Positions 39,438 through 48,945 of a stretch of DNA of 64,000 nucleotides are shown here, in pieces. Within the stretch, counting starts at the first letter, position 1. Each line of letters begins with the position of its first letter. Below the pieces are notes generated by a model. That model was not told where the DNA came from. It did no database searches and saw only the letters and a program-made list of their open reading frames with translations. A program made the translations under genes and the position numbers. This stretch comes from Psychrobacter coccoides (GTDB lineage Bacteria; Pseudomonadota; Gammaproteobacteria; Pseudomonadales; Moraxellaceae): assembly GCF_017498085.1 (NCBI RefSeq), contig NZ_JAGBKM010000007.1:61383-125382 (forward strand), read 5' to 3'.

Positions 39438-40655
39438 CTAGATTGCTATAATCTTCTCCATCGCACGAGGCAGGCCCAAGCCGTCGAGGGCTTGTTGCTT
39501 GTCCAACCATTTAAACGCTATGTTGGCAGCGTTTAGTTTGTCGTTTAATTCTAAAACTTGTGCTTTATCAATAACAAGTCTTTGCGGCTGCAGATACCAA
39601 TGAAAATGGGTTAATGAATGCTTAATCGGCGCATCATCAAGCAGTGTACTACTGACAGGCTGTGCTACTAATTCATTTTCATGCAGCCAGTCATTAATAA
39701 TCTGCTCAGCGGTGGTAAATTCAGTTTCGTATAGTTTTTCATTGCTACGCACATTTAGCTTTTGCGTTCCAGTCGCCATTTTCCTGCTCTTTTGACCCTC
39801 AGTTTTTTCTATAAACTCCAACGGCAAGCTCCACAGTCCGCCCCAGATGCCATTGTCAGGACGTTGCAGCCATAATACTTCGCCTTGTTCATTGCCTATA
39901 ATAAGAGCATTGCTAAATTTACTGGGCTTGGGTTTTTTCTTAGCTTTGACGGGATAGTCTGTTTCGCGCCCTTCAGCATGAGCAATACAGTCCTTTTGTA
40001 GTGGACATAGCTGGCAGTTAGGGTTCCGGCGCACGCATAAAGTGGCGCCCATATCCATCATCGCTTGGGCAAATAGTCCTGAGTTCTCATTAGGAGTCAG
40101 ACGCTCGGCCAATGCCCACAGCGCTTTAGTCGTGGCAGATTTGGTGATATCACCGTCAATCGCCGCCCAACGTGTCAGTACCCGTTTGACATTACCATCA
40201 CAAATGACACCATAACGATGCAGCCCCATTGCCATAATCGCCCCGGCGGTAGAGGGGCCAACGCCAGATATCGCTTCCCAACCCTTTAATGTCTGCGGAA
40301 AGTCGCCAGTCTCATCAATTATCTCGACCAATTGCTTTGCACCTTTGTGTAGGTTGCGTGCCCGTGCGTAGTAGCCAAGTCCTGCCCAATGCTCGGCCAC
40401 GGTGTCCCAGTCTGCCGCTGCCAAATCTTGCACTGTCGGAAAGGTGTCCATAAAACGGGCAAAGTAGGGAATTACTGTGGTCACTTGGGTTTGCTGCAGC
40501 ATGACTTCGGACAGCCAAACGATATAAGGGTTGGGTGTATCAGTTTGATGCTGTTGCCACGGCAAGTCGTGACGACCGTTTTCAGCGAACCAGTTGAGGA
40601 GGCGGGGTGCGAAGGTGTTTAGGCTTTCTTCAGATTGAGAGAATTGAGTAAGCAA
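39438..40655 (-). CDS. mutY: Adenine DNA glycosylase MutY
   Basis: Removes adenine mispaired with 8-oxoguanine. The 405-residue product has EVMLQQTQVTTVIPYF with the catalytic Glu, the helix-hairpin-helix ISGVGPSTAGAIM and the catalytic Asp in VICDGNVKRVLTR. The [4Fe-4S] ligands are C-x6-C-x2-C-x5-C in CVRRNPNCQLCPLQKDC, and a Nudix-like C-terminal domain recognises the oxidised base. The start is TTG at 40655, with AAGGA 6 nt upstream. About 55 residues longer than E. coli MutY, mostly in the C-terminal domain. Confidence 0.96.
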   Translation of the reverse strand: MLTQFSQSEESLNTFAPRLLNWFAENGRHDLPWQQHQTDTPNPYIVWLSEVMLQQTQVTTVIPYFARFMDTFPTVQDLAAADWDTVAEHWAGLGYYARARNLHKGAKQLVEIIDETGDFPQTLKGWEAISGVGPSTAGAIMAMGLHRYGVICDGNVKRVLTRWAAIDGDITKSATTKALWALAERLTPNENSGLFAQAMMDMGATLCVRRNPNCQLCPLQKDCIAHAEGRETDYPVKAKKKPKPSKFSNALIIGNEQGEVLWLQRPDNGIWGGLWSLPLEFIEKTEGQKSRKMATGTQKLNVRSNEKLYETEFTTAEQIINDWLHENELVAQPVSSTLLDDAPIKHSLTHFHWYLQPQRLVIDKAQVLELNDKLNAANIAFKWLDKQQALDGLGLPRAMEKIIAI

Positions 40656-40709
40656 GCGTATTCCTTGTGAATCAAAATAGCATTTTTAAAAATATATAAT
40701 TAAGGTAGT

Positions 40710-40782
40710 TTATGGGGTGTAATGAGAGTTGATGCAAGGATGTAATGAGTCCTTATCGGTGCGCTGGACACACCCTACATAA
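40710..40782. repeat. Possible short interspersed repeat relic
   Basis: TTATGGGGTGT (40710-40720) and ACACCCTACATAA (from 40770) form imperfect inverted ends around about 50 bp, with an internal duplicated TGTAATGAG (40718-40726 and 40741-40749). Whether it is repeated elsewhere cannot be judged from this window. Confidence 0.35.
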
Positions 40783-40820
40783 GCTCAAAAAAAGATAAAG
40801 ATTGATATCATAAGTATGAA

Positions 40821-41750
40821 TTAACGATAAACATCGCTTAAAGTTTGTCCAGCAGCATTTTTCCATTCCACCCAGCCATTTGTCGAACGACCTGATACCA
40901 ATACACTAGCTCCACTGGGTGTTTTAAATAAATGGTTTTCTGTTAGCTTATAGCTTTTATTATTCACTGCTATGAGTTTGCCGCTACTAAGCAAACTCTC
41001 TTTTAATCTAGTCACAAATGGTGGAGCTGATGGTGTTTGTTCTTGCCTTATCAGTGACCCTGCCAACATCACAAAGCCATCATCATCATAATACCCTTGT
41101 GCATCGCCATCCTTTACTTTGTAATAAAAAAGCATAGTTTCATTGTCTGAAACAACCGTTTGCAATGAAGACGTTTTACTCTGTGTAGTAGTTTCAATAG
41201 GAGTAGAAACAGGTTTAGTTTGAAAGTTACTTATTGAACCAATACTAATAGACTCAAAAACAGGCTGACCTAAAGTTGATAACAAAACATCGAGAGTATG
41301 AAAAAGCTCTTCGCAGTCGGCTTTTAAGGGATCAGGAGTATGCGGCTTGTTGCCATTATTACCATTTTTGAGCTCGTAGCGTCCAACCTCAGTAGCGGTC
41401 GCTATGGCCTTGTGTTCCATATACAGCGCGTGAGTTTGAGTCATAGAGTTATTTGTCGATAGCATGACAAAAGCGCGTGTCCAAAAGTCTTTATCATCAT
41501 GCTGATTTAATCTTCTTTTTAAATCGCCAGTTTGTCCCACATAAAGTAATGGCTTATCTGTACTTTCTGTTTCACCTATCAAAAAGTATAAACCCACTTG
41601 ATTGGCGTCTGGCATCGCAAAAAAATCATCAATATGAATACGCGGAACTTCAATCAAACGTACGGTACGAGTCGTCATCTCTGCCAAACGCAACCCGCGC
41701 GGATTGCCTTTAGGAAGATAGATTTGAATGGTCTTAGCAGATGGAGTCAT
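40821..41750 (-). CDS. GIY-YIG nuclease-like protein with C-terminal DUF4357
   Basis: A 309-residue protein. The GIY-YIG-like domain (about residues 50-150) reads VGLYFLIGETES...LLYVGQTGDLKRRLNQHDD, then FWTRAFVMLSTNNSM and YMEHKAIATATEVGRYEL, where the Glu would be the metal ligand. After a polar linker (about 165-215), the end (VLVSGRSTNGWVEWKNAAGQ, then TLSDVYR) is DUF4357, often fused to nuclease or methylase domains. The cellular role is unknown; relatives occur in accessory loci. It lies 66 bp after the RbgA/YlqF-like gene on the same strand and could be co-transcribed with it. Confidence 0.82.
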   Translation of the reverse strand: MTPSAKTIQIYLPKGNPRGLRLAEMTTRTVRLIEVPRIHIDDFFAMPDANQVGLYFLIGETESTDKPLLYVGQTGDLKRRLNQHDDKDFWTRAFVMLSTNNSMTQTHALYMEHKAIATATEVGRYELKNGNNGNKPHTPDPLKADCEELFHTLDVLLSTLGQPVFESISIGSISNFQTKPVSTPIETTTQSKTSSLQTVVSDNETMLFYYKVKDGDAQGYYDDDGFVMLAGSLIRQEQTPSAPPFVTRLKESLLSSGKLIAVNNKSYKLTENHLFKTPSGASVLVSGRSTNGWVEWKNAAGQTLSDVYR

Positions 41751-41816
41751 AGCAGCCTGTATGAGTAATAAAGTTGGTCTAAACTTTGAGTATTGAACAA
41801 GTTTTAATATCTTAAA

Positions 41817-42773
41817 TTACTTCCGATTCTTCCTTGCCCGCTTTTTACGCAGTTTCTTTTCTTCTTCTCGGGCCTGCTTTTTTGCTTCCGCCTGCGCCCG
41901 TAGCTCTTCTACCAATAACAGCTCCTTTTCACGCATCTTTGGCGTCTCAAGCGTGATGCGCCCAAGCGTACCACTGCGCAGCTCGTTGATGAGGATCTCT
42001 GACATACGATAAGTGTCTACGATGCCGCCTTTTTTTAGCAGGCCTCGGCTACGTCCAGCCACCTCAAAAAACGCCCAATCGGTAGCGGGTAGCTCGTCAA
42101 TTTTATAACGCGCTTTGAGTAGCTCAGGATAAGCCTGAATCAAGTATTCAGCGGTGTAGCTGGCCACATCATCAAAGTCAAAAGCCGTATCTTTGATACC
42201 ACCAGTCGCTGCTAGACGATAGCCTGAGTTTGGATTTTCTATTTTTGGCCATAGCATGCCAGGCGTATCATAGAGCATGATGTCATTGTCAATTTTGATC
42301 AGTTGCTGCGACTTGGTCACGGCAGGCTCGTCGCCGGTCTTAGCAATGCTGCGTCCAGCCAAAGCATTAATTAAGGTTGATTTTCCGACATTCGGTATGC
42401 CCATGATCAGCACTTTAATTTGCCGTCCCGTACCGACTTTATTAGGGATCAGGCGCTTACATAGCTCGACGATTTTATGGACGTCATTGGCTTTGTTGTC
42501 ATCAAAAGCGATGGCTTTGACTTGATCTTGAGTTTCCAGATACTCGATCCATGCTTGGGTTTGCTCTGGATCAGCAAGGTCGGCTTTATTGAGTATTTTT
42601 ATAACGGGTTTGTGCCCGCGTAGCGCTGCGACCATAGGATTTTCGCTACTGTATGGGATGCGTGCGTCGATGACCTCGATGACCACATCCATCTCTGGCA
42701 TGATCTCTTTGATCTCGTTACGGGCTTTGTTCATGTGCCCGGGGAACCATTGGATATTTGCTTTGATGTCCAT
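41817..42773 (-). CDS. ylqF: RbgA/YlqF-type ribosome biogenesis GTPase
   Basis: Circularly permuted GTPase involved in late large-subunit assembly in Bacillus. The 318-residue product starts IQWFPGHMNKARNEIKE, the family signature. It then shows G4 (NKAD) before G1 (GIPNVGKSTLINAL) and G3 (DTPG), the permuted order. The C-terminal helical region carries a very basic tail (REEEKKLRKKRARKNRK) suited to rRNA binding. A weak AAAGG site precedes the ATG. Confidence 0.93.
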   Translation of the reverse strand: MDIKANIQWFPGHMNKARNEIKEIMPEMDVVIEVIDARIPYSSENPMVAALRGHKPVIKILNKADLADPEQTQAWIEYLETQDQVKAIAFDDNKANDVHKIVELCKRLIPNKVGTGRQIKVLIMGIPNVGKSTLINALAGRSIAKTGDEPAVTKSQQLIKIDNDIMLYDTPGMLWPKIENPNSGYRLAATGGIKDTAFDFDDVASYTAEYLIQAYPELLKARYKIDELPATDWAFFEVAGRSRGLLKKGGIVDTYRMSEILINELRSGTLGRITLETPKMREKELLLVEELRAQAEAKKQAREEEKKLRKKRARKNRK

Positions 42774-42962
42774 TTTTTTGATAACCTTTGAGCAGTAATA
42801 TAATATATCGTTAAGTCAAAATAATAAGGCATAGCATCTTGAGTTGAAGCGATATGTTTATCTTATTTAGTGTTGACTACAAGTGCAGCATGACCTTTTC
42901 ATGAGGTTTAGTTTACTACACATTCAAAGGTGGGATGGTTCTAAAGTCATTTTGGGTTCAAT

Positions 42963-42996
42963 AAAAAAGCAAAGCATGACGTGCACGCTTTGCTTT
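42963..42996 (-). terminator. Terminator of the dienelactone-hydrolase-like gene
   Basis: AAAGCAAAGC and GCTTTGCTTT arms, followed on the minus strand by TTTTTT. It lies 38 bp after the stop. Confidence 0.9.
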
Positions 42997-43033
42997 AATT
43001 TTTTAGCTGTTTTTATTAAGCCAGTAAGCTCAA

Positions 43034-43771
43034 TTAAGCCAAGTTGGCCTTCATAAAGTCCATCATTTTATCCCAGCTTTGCTTGGCAGCAGCTTCGTTA
43101 TAGCCCAAATCCACATCGTTTTTGGCGGCACGTTCATCAGCATTAGGGTTGGTAAAGCCGTGCTTAGCATTATCATACACATCAACCGTGTAATCGACGC
43201 CAGCGTTTTCCATCTCTTTTTTAAAGTCTTCTACAGCATCCATAGACACCATAGAATCGTCACGTCCGTGAGCAAACAAGACTTTGGCACTAAAGTTTTG
43301 ATCCGCAGGCTGCTTAGGGGTGGGGTTGCCATGGAAGCTGGCAACGGCTTTTAACGGCATACCAAGACGAGCCATATCCAGCACGATTTTGCCACCGAAA
43401 CAAAAGCCAATTGCGCCTAAATTGTCGCCATTGACAGCCAACTGGTCGCTAAAGTCATTCAAGATCAGACGGCAGCGTTCCATTAACATATCCTGGTCTT
43501 CAAGTACTTGCGTCATCCACATATTAGCCATGGCAGCATCGGCTGTCAGCTTGCCTTCACCATATACATCCATGGCGACCGCTGCATAGCCTGCTTTTGC
43601 CAGACGCTCGGTGACTTCTTTTGGATACTCAACCACGCCCCACCATTCTGGAGCGACCAGAATACCAGGTGCTGGATTGGTATCAGAGGCGTCCTCAGGT
43701 AGCGCCACATAGCTGATGAGCTCGACACCGTTTTCTGTGGTGCTTACCAATTCATAAGTCTTAATTGACAT
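43034..43771 (-). CDS. Dienelactone hydrolase family protein
   Basis: Alpha/beta hydrolase of 245 residues. It has the family's Cys nucleophile elbow GFCFGGK (about residue 124), Asp in AHGRDDSMVS and His in NAKHGFTNP, the Cys-Asp-His triad. EWWGVVEYPKEVTERLAKAGY is the usual N-terminal wording. True dienelactone hydrolase works in chloroaromatic degradation, but no such pathway is nearby, so the natural substrate is unknown. GGGAG lies before the ATG. Single gene. Confidence 0.88.
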   Translation of the reverse strand: MSIKTYELVSTTENGVELISYVALPEDASDTNPAPGILVAPEWWGVVEYPKEVTERLAKAGYAAVAMDVYGEGKLTADAAMANMWMTQVLEDQDMLMERCRLILNDFSDQLAVNGDNLGAIGFCFGGKIVLDMARLGMPLKAVASFHGNPTPKQPADQNFSAKVLFAHGRDDSMVSMDAVEDFKKEMENAGVDYTVDVYDNAKHGFTNPNADERAAKNDVDLGYNEAAAKQSWDKMMDFMKANLA

Positions 43772-43937
43772 ACTATCTCCCTGTTATTTTATGAGTTTTA
43801 ATCATACTTTTGGTTTTACTTTTACGTCTTCAGTTGATCGACATGTATTACCATAACGCTCATAAGCCATAAAAACAGCTATAATACTGTAACGCTCTAT
43901 ATCAAAATGTCTCCAATCAAAGCGGCATTACAATCAC

Positions 43938-44510
43938 ATGACCATAAACCTCTTCGATAAAGCAGCAGCCAATATACATATGACTAAGAACACAAATACT
44001 GATACGACGACAGATACCGGTGTGAGCACTGTACCGCTGCGCCCTCGATTTTGGGAGCGCTTTGCACTGGCAGAGCTCACTCATCTTGAATGGGAAGCTT
44101 TATGTGACGGCTGTGGCAGTTGCTGTCTTATTAAATATATCGATGAAGATGAGCACGGCAAAGTAGATGAGGATTTGGTTGAGTATACCGATGTCACTTG
44201 TAAGCTGATGGACTGTGCGACAGGCTACTGTAGACATTATGACTCGCGCCAGGAGTATGTGCCAGACTGTATCCAACTGACGATGGATAACTTGCCTAAC
44301 ATGATGTGGCTGCCATCGCATTGTGCATACAAGCGCTTGTATAAGGGTCAGTCACTGCCCAGCTGGCACCTATTATTGACCCAAGATGCAGTAGTCACAC
44401 AGCAGCAAATGCGTGCTGCTAATGTCGGCGTCGCTGGGCGCTGTGTCTCAGAGACGGGTATGTCTGATGAAGAAATGGAAATGCGAGTGGTCAACTGGGT
44501 AACGCCTTAA
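43938..44510 (+). CDS. ycgN: YcgN-like (UPF0260) cysteine-cluster protein
   Basis: A 190-residue protein with the YcgN/UPF0260 signature: FWERFALAELTHLEWEALCD, then CDGCGSCC (about residue 56), further Cys in DVTCKLMDCATGYCRHY and PDCIQL, and SHCAYKRLYKGQSLPSWHLL. The Cys set suggests a metal or iron-sulfur site; the function is unproven. An alternative start is Met15 at 43980; neither has a clear ribosome site. Its TAA stop overlaps the stop of the convergent DUF4105 gene by 3 bp. Confidence 0.88.
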   Translation: MTINLFDKAAANIHMTKNTNTDTTTDTGVSTVPLRPRFWERFALAELTHLEWEALCDGCGSCCLIKYIDEDEHGKVDEDLVEYTDVTCKLMDCATGYCRHYDSRQEYVPDCIQLTMDNLPNMMWLPSHCAYKRLYKGQSLPSWHLLLTQDAVVTQQQMRAANVGVAGRCVSETGMSDEEMEMRVVNWVTP

Positions 44511-45799
44511 TCAGTAGCGGCACTCGTATCCATATCAGCATGCGCAAGTGGTGGTATAGGAATACCTTGACGAATACGGGTAGAGAAAGCACGGCTATTA
44601 GCGTTTGCATCTGTATGCGCTTGATTGTCAAAACCTCTAACCTTTGGATTGATATGCGCACGCTCATACCAAGTATCCATTGACCAAGGCTGCGCTTCTG
44701 GCTCAAACGCTGTTGGCAATACGCCTATCTTATACAGATAGTTGGGTAGCCAGCCCGATGCCCAAATCCGGTAATCCCATGGTAGCCGATCACCACTAAT
44801 GACTCGAGCCATATAAAAAATAATATTGGTACAGTTGCTGGTCAAGGTGTTGTACCACGCAGGCTCGGCATTGAGCTCATCAGCGATTGTCAAATATGAC
44901 TCAAACAATGACTGTACCTCAGACTGCTTGAGGTGGCTGATAGGAAACAGATAGACCTGCTCACCACGGGCATTGCTACGAGTATAGATAATATCACGCT
45001 CTTCAGCTGCGATCAGACTGAGCTCATAACGTTTAAAAAACCCGCCCAGTGCCGAAAATGACTCCCCTTTTTCTTTACGAATCTCAAGTGATAGTGACAA
45101 GGGTCTATCATCTTCAAAGCGAAAGCTAACTAAGGTATGGGCAATCATAGGGCCCATCCAGTACGAATTGATGATGTCGACACCTGAGAGTTTGGACATA
45201 TCTACTGTACGTGTCTGCCAGTGTTCAGTCGCATCCTCGCTCGTGTGCCAATCAAAGTTACGTACATTGGTAAATGTGATTAAGTCAGGATTATTGGCAT
45301 CACGTTCATAGGCAAGTCGTTGACTGACTTCAGGTTGCCAATCACGGTTTTGCTGCGGAGAGATGGAGACAAACCAGCCAGCCCCAATAAGCCAAATAAC
45401 AGCGTAAAGTCCTGCTAGCCATTTGCTACTCTTGTTGTGATTGGTGATGGTCTTAGCAACTGATTTTGGAAGTGCTTTGTGAGTCAGCTTTGACCAGTAA
45501 CGGTTGCTGAGTAGTGCTGTGAGCGAGCCTATGATTAAAATTGTCGCCAGCCATGTCAAAGGTGACGTCGCACCAAGCTGATACCAAACGGCCATCAGTA
45601 ACCATAACGCTGACAGTACCAAAGCGATAATGAACAACGACTGCAGCAGATAGTACCGCCATCCCTTGGCTCGATATCTGCCGTTGTTCGTAGCGCTTGA
45701 TACGCTAAGATCAGTTTTATGCAGCGAAAAGAATTTAGATAAAAAAGTGCGTAGCGACATAAGCGATATTTGAATAAATAAAGGTTTTGACCATAGCAA
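44507..45799 (-). CDS. DUF4105 (Lnb-type periplasmic domain) membrane protein
   Basis: A 430-residue protein with three membrane helices in the N-terminal 150 residues (about 52-72, 80-98, 128-148). A DUF4105/Lnb N-terminal periplasmic domain follows (about 180-375: DMSKLSGVDIINSYWMGPM, AHTLVSFRF, and WYNTLTSNCTNIIFYMARV with the family's conserved Asn-Cys-Thr). In Enterococcus-type Lnb this fold takes part in lipoprotein N-acylation, but Lnt is also present here. Function is therefore open. Met14 (45760) is an alternative start. Confidence 0.78.
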   Translation of the reverse strand: MLWSKPLFIQISLMSLRTFLSKFFSLHKTDLSVSSATNNGRYRAKGWRYYLLQSLFIIALVLSALWLLMAVWYQLGATSPLTWLATILIIGSLTALLSNRYWSKLTHKALPKSVAKTITNHNKSSKWLAGLYAVIWLIGAGWFVSISPQQNRDWQPEVSQRLAYERDANNPDLITFTNVRNFDWHTSEDATEHWQTRTVDMSKLSGVDIINSYWMGPMIAHTLVSFRFEDDRPLSLSLEIRKEKGESFSALGGFFKRYELSLIAAEERDIIYTRSNARGEQVYLFPISHLKQSEVQSLFESYLTIADELNAEPAWYNTLTSNCTNIIFYMARVISGDRLPWDYRIWASGWLPNYLYKIGVLPTAFEPEAQPWSMDTWYERAHINPKVRGFDNQAHTDANANSRAFSTRIRQGIPIPPLAHADMDTSAATD

Positions 45800-46094
45800 A
45801 GTTTATAACACACTGGCAATACAATATTGGATAATTTTGTCGTTGAATGTCGGGTAGGCTTGCGATAAAGTGGGGGTTAGTTTGTTATGCTGGTCCATTA
45901 TCAACGTATACCAAACCCAAAAGATACCATCAGTGGTGCCAAGTACATCCCAGATGTAGTGCCTGCCTTTAGTTTCTTACTGCTCGCATTCTTTTGGGAT
46001 TGATATCATAATTAATTGGTCGGTTTTTTTATTACTTTTTATCCCCACTTATTGTTTTAATGATTATCAACTAAAGAGGTTAAACCACATCAAC

Positions 46095-46994
46095 ATGTCT
46101 GACGACACCCCCAGCCCGAGTAGTTGGTCGATGCGCGGCTTAAAACGCTGGCTATCGACCGCCCCCGAAACCCGTGATGAACTGATTCGTTTGGTACAAG
46201 ACTCGCATCAGTTTCTAGAGCCTGACACCGTAGATATGTTAGAGGGCGTGCTCGATTTGCCCGCCACCCAAGTACGTGAGATTATGACACCACGTCCGCA
46301 GGTGATAGGGTTGCATGAAAGTACCAGCCTGGCAGAGGTGATGGATATTATACTGGATACCACTCATTCTCGTTATCCTGTGTTTGATAGTCAAGATGAT
46401 GATGCTGTAATCGGTATTTTATTAGCGAAAGATCTAATCCCGATCTTAGTGCATATGGTACGTGATCAAGAAGATAGAATTGATAGTAAGCGCCTTCGAG
46501 ATTTGGTGCGTCAGCCATTGTATATTAGTGAGACCGCACGCTCTGATACGCTACTGCGCTCTTTACAACAAACTCAGGTGCATATGGCCATCGTGATCGA
46601 TGAGTTTGGTAACTTCGCTGGTGTAGTGACGATGGAAGATCTGTTAGAAGAAATTGTTGGTGATATCGTCGATGAGCATGATGATTTTGATGAAGACAGC
46701 GATATCAATAACATCGTTGCTGATCCAGAAAAGCCTAATACTTGGCGAGTGCAAGCGTCTACAGTGATAGAAGATTGTAATGATGAGCTGGGCACACACT
46801 TTGATGATACTGATGTCGATACGATGGGTGGTTTGGTGATGCAGGCGCTTGGTTATGTGGGCGATTTAGAAGGTGAAAGCGTACAAATCGATGATTGGCA
46901 AATTAAAGTTATCGATGTGGAGGGACGGTTTATTCAAAACCTTGAGCTGACCAAGACCACAGGCGAACAGCAACTACTCATAGGCAGTCATTGA
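46095..46994 (+). CDS. corC: CorC-type CBS-pair protein (magnesium/cobalt efflux)
   Basis: A 299-residue cytoplasmic protein: MLEGVLDLPATQVREIMTPR, two CBS domains (about residues 70-195, GVVTMEDLLEEIVGDIVDEH) and a C-terminal CorC_HlyC domain (about 215-295: TMGGLVMQALGYVG). It lacks the DUF21 membrane region of YfjD/TlyC relatives, so it fits CorC (YbeX). It is linked to magnesium/cobalt handling and, in E. coli, ribosome maturation. It sits directly upstream of lnt as in E. coli ybeX-lnt, but with a terminator-like hairpin between. Confidence 0.93.
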   Translation: MSDDTPSPSSWSMRGLKRWLSTAPETRDELIRLVQDSHQFLEPDTVDMLEGVLDLPATQVREIMTPRPQVIGLHESTSLAEVMDIILDTTHSRYPVFDSQDDDAVIGILLAKDLIPILVHMVRDQEDRIDSKRLRDLVRQPLYISETARSDTLLRSLQQTQVHMAIVIDEFGNFAGVVTMEDLLEEIVGDIVDEHDDFDEDSDINNIVADPEKPNTWRVQASTVIEDCNDELGTHFDDTDVDTMGGLVMQALGYVGDLEGESVQIDDWQIKVIDVEGRFIQNLELTKTTGEQQLLIGSH

Positions 46995-47010
46995 CTGACA
47001 GGGGTTTAGA

Positions 47011-47038
47011 TAAAAACACGGCTTCGGTCGTGTTTTTG
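47011..47038 (+). terminator. Terminator after corC
   Basis: AAAAACACG, a GCTTCGGT loop region and CGTGTTTTT, located 17 bp after the corC stop. Confidence 0.9.
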
Positions 47039-47187
47039 CTTTTAAGGTATGGCCAAATGCCATAAAGCTTTGAGTCATCAGGTACGCAAATTTACCCAAT
47101 CATGGCTACAGACTGGTATCATGAGCAGGTTTGATTTTGAGCAGCCCTCAGCTCTACGTATTTTAATAAGATTTTGGATGTTTTTTT

Positions 47188-48753
47188 ATGCGCTTGACTA
47201 CCGCTGATTTACAAAAGCGTTTAAACCCTGAACACTCTAAACGCCTGCCGTTTGGATTGACTATGGTGATGGCCTTAATTGCTGGAGCCATATTTATATT
47301 TGCCTTGGCTCCTTATGGTATTTGGCCAGTAGCGCTATTATCACCCGCCATACTCTATGCGTTGCTACTGCCAGAGATGACAGGTCGTCGAGCGTTTTTT
47401 ATCGGGCACGCTTATGGTACCGGGCTTTTTAGTGTGGGCGCTTTTTGGCTGTATACCTCTATTCATGTCTATGGCAACACGCCGGTATGGCTGGCGCTGA
47501 TTTTGATTGCGTTAATGGGTTTAGGTATGGGGTTGTTTCATGGCTTTTTAGCCTTGATATTCAATCGCTTGGTCGGCAAGCAGCCCTTGTCCTTTGCAGC
47601 GCTGTGGGTGCTACAAGAATGGATGAAAACCTGGTTGTTTACTGGCTTTCCATGGTTGTTTGTTGGTTATGCTTTTACGGAGCAGTATTGGTTATCCTCG
47701 CTTGCACCGATAGCCGGTGTCTTTGCTGTCTCCTTTGTGGCCGTCTTATTGGCTGCAAGTCTGGTAGAGTTACTGCGCCGCCGTGCGGGTTATCTCATTG
47801 TGTCAGTGGTTTTATTGGTAATCAGTACTGCATTGTGGTTGATCAATCCTCAATGGACCAAGCCTAAAGGTACACCTAACTTATCAGTGTCTTTGATTCA
47901 AGGTAATATTCCACAAGATCTTAAATGGTTGACAGAGTTTCAGGTAGAGACGCTCAACATCTACGCCACTTTGACCAGTACCGAGTGGGGGCGTGACATT
48001 ATCCTATGGCCTGAGTCATCGATCCCGATGTTTCAGACCGATGCCTGGGGCTTTATCAATGAAATGGTAAAGATTGCCAATGAGACAAACACAACTTGGG
48101 TAACAGGCATTCCTTACAAAGATGAGGCTGCGTTCGATCCGAGTGTGGATAAATACCCGCCTTTTTATAATAGTGTCATTGCTCTAGGTACAGAAGCAGA
48201 AGGTCTGTACAAAAAGCAGCGGCTGGTGCCGTTTGGTGAGTATATTCCGTTTGAAGGTATGCTAGATATCCTACCTGATTTGGCGGGCAGCCAAGAGATT
48301 ATGAGCTACAGTCGTGGTAGTGAACAACAGTTACCACTGCAGGTACGTGGCCATAATTTAGGGTCAGCGGTCTGTTATGAGGTCGCTTATCCTGACACCA
48401 CCCGCAAAAATGCAATAGGGACAGACTTTTTGTTAACCATCTCTAATGATGCATGGTTCGGTACTTCAGCGGGTCCACTGCAGCATTTGCAAATGGTACA
48501 GATGCGAGCGTTAGAAAACGGGCGCTGGTTTATGCGTGCCACCAATACGGGTGTGACAGCCATTATAGACCACCAAGGTCGTATCATAGAACGTGCTCCT
48601 CAGTTTGAGCGTACCGTATTGCGTGGTGAGATTCAGGCTCGAGTTGGTCATACGCCTTTTATGCGTGGTGGCCATTATCCAATTTTATTGATAATCACGC
48701 TTTTGTTACTATTAAGCTACCTGGGTAAGCGTGCTACAGCCAATCATAAATAA
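47188..48753 (+). CDS. lnt: Apolipoprotein N-acyltransferase
   Basis: Inner-membrane enzyme for the last step of lipoprotein maturation, N-acylating the diacylglyceryl Cys. The 521-residue product has about seven membrane helices in residues 20-215 and a final one near 490-510. The periplasmic nitrilase-like domain holds the triad Glu276 (WPESSIPMF), Lys343 (KKQRLVPFGEYIPFE) and Cys396 (GSAVCYEVAYPD). It works with Lgt (10.2-11.1 kb); LspA is not in this window. Confidence 0.97.
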   Translation: MRLTTADLQKRLNPEHSKRLPFGLTMVMALIAGAIFIFALAPYGIWPVALLSPAILYALLLPEMTGRRAFFIGHAYGTGLFSVGAFWLYTSIHVYGNTPVWLALILIALMGLGMGLFHGFLALIFNRLVGKQPLSFAALWVLQEWMKTWLFTGFPWLFVGYAFTEQYWLSSLAPIAGVFAVSFVAVLLAASLVELLRRRAGYLIVSVVLLVISTALWLINPQWTKPKGTPNLSVSLIQGNIPQDLKWLTEFQVETLNIYATLTSTEWGRDIILWPESSIPMFQTDAWGFINEMVKIANETNTTWVTGIPYKDEAAFDPSVDKYPPFYNSVIALGTEAEGLYKKQRLVPFGEYIPFEGMLDILPDLAGSQEIMSYSRGSEQQLPLQVRGHNLGSAVCYEVAYPDTTRKNAIGTDFLLTISNDAWFGTSAGPLQHLQMVQMRALENGRWFMRATNTGVTAIIDHQGRIIERAPQFERTVLRGEIQARVGHTPFMRGGHYPILLIITLLLLLSYLGKRATANHK

Positions 48754-48945
48754 AACTGGGACACATAGGGTATGCTCACCATGCCAATCGTGCCCGCTTG
48801 GATAATTAAAAACCTGCTTATCGTCGTTGAGTGAGTCTCTACTGTGATAATAATTCCTTTAAATAGCTAAGGGTTTGAACAAATTGGCATAAATTACGAT
48901 ATAATAGGCTAAAATTTTAAATATTTTGTGCAAGGTGGATAAGGT

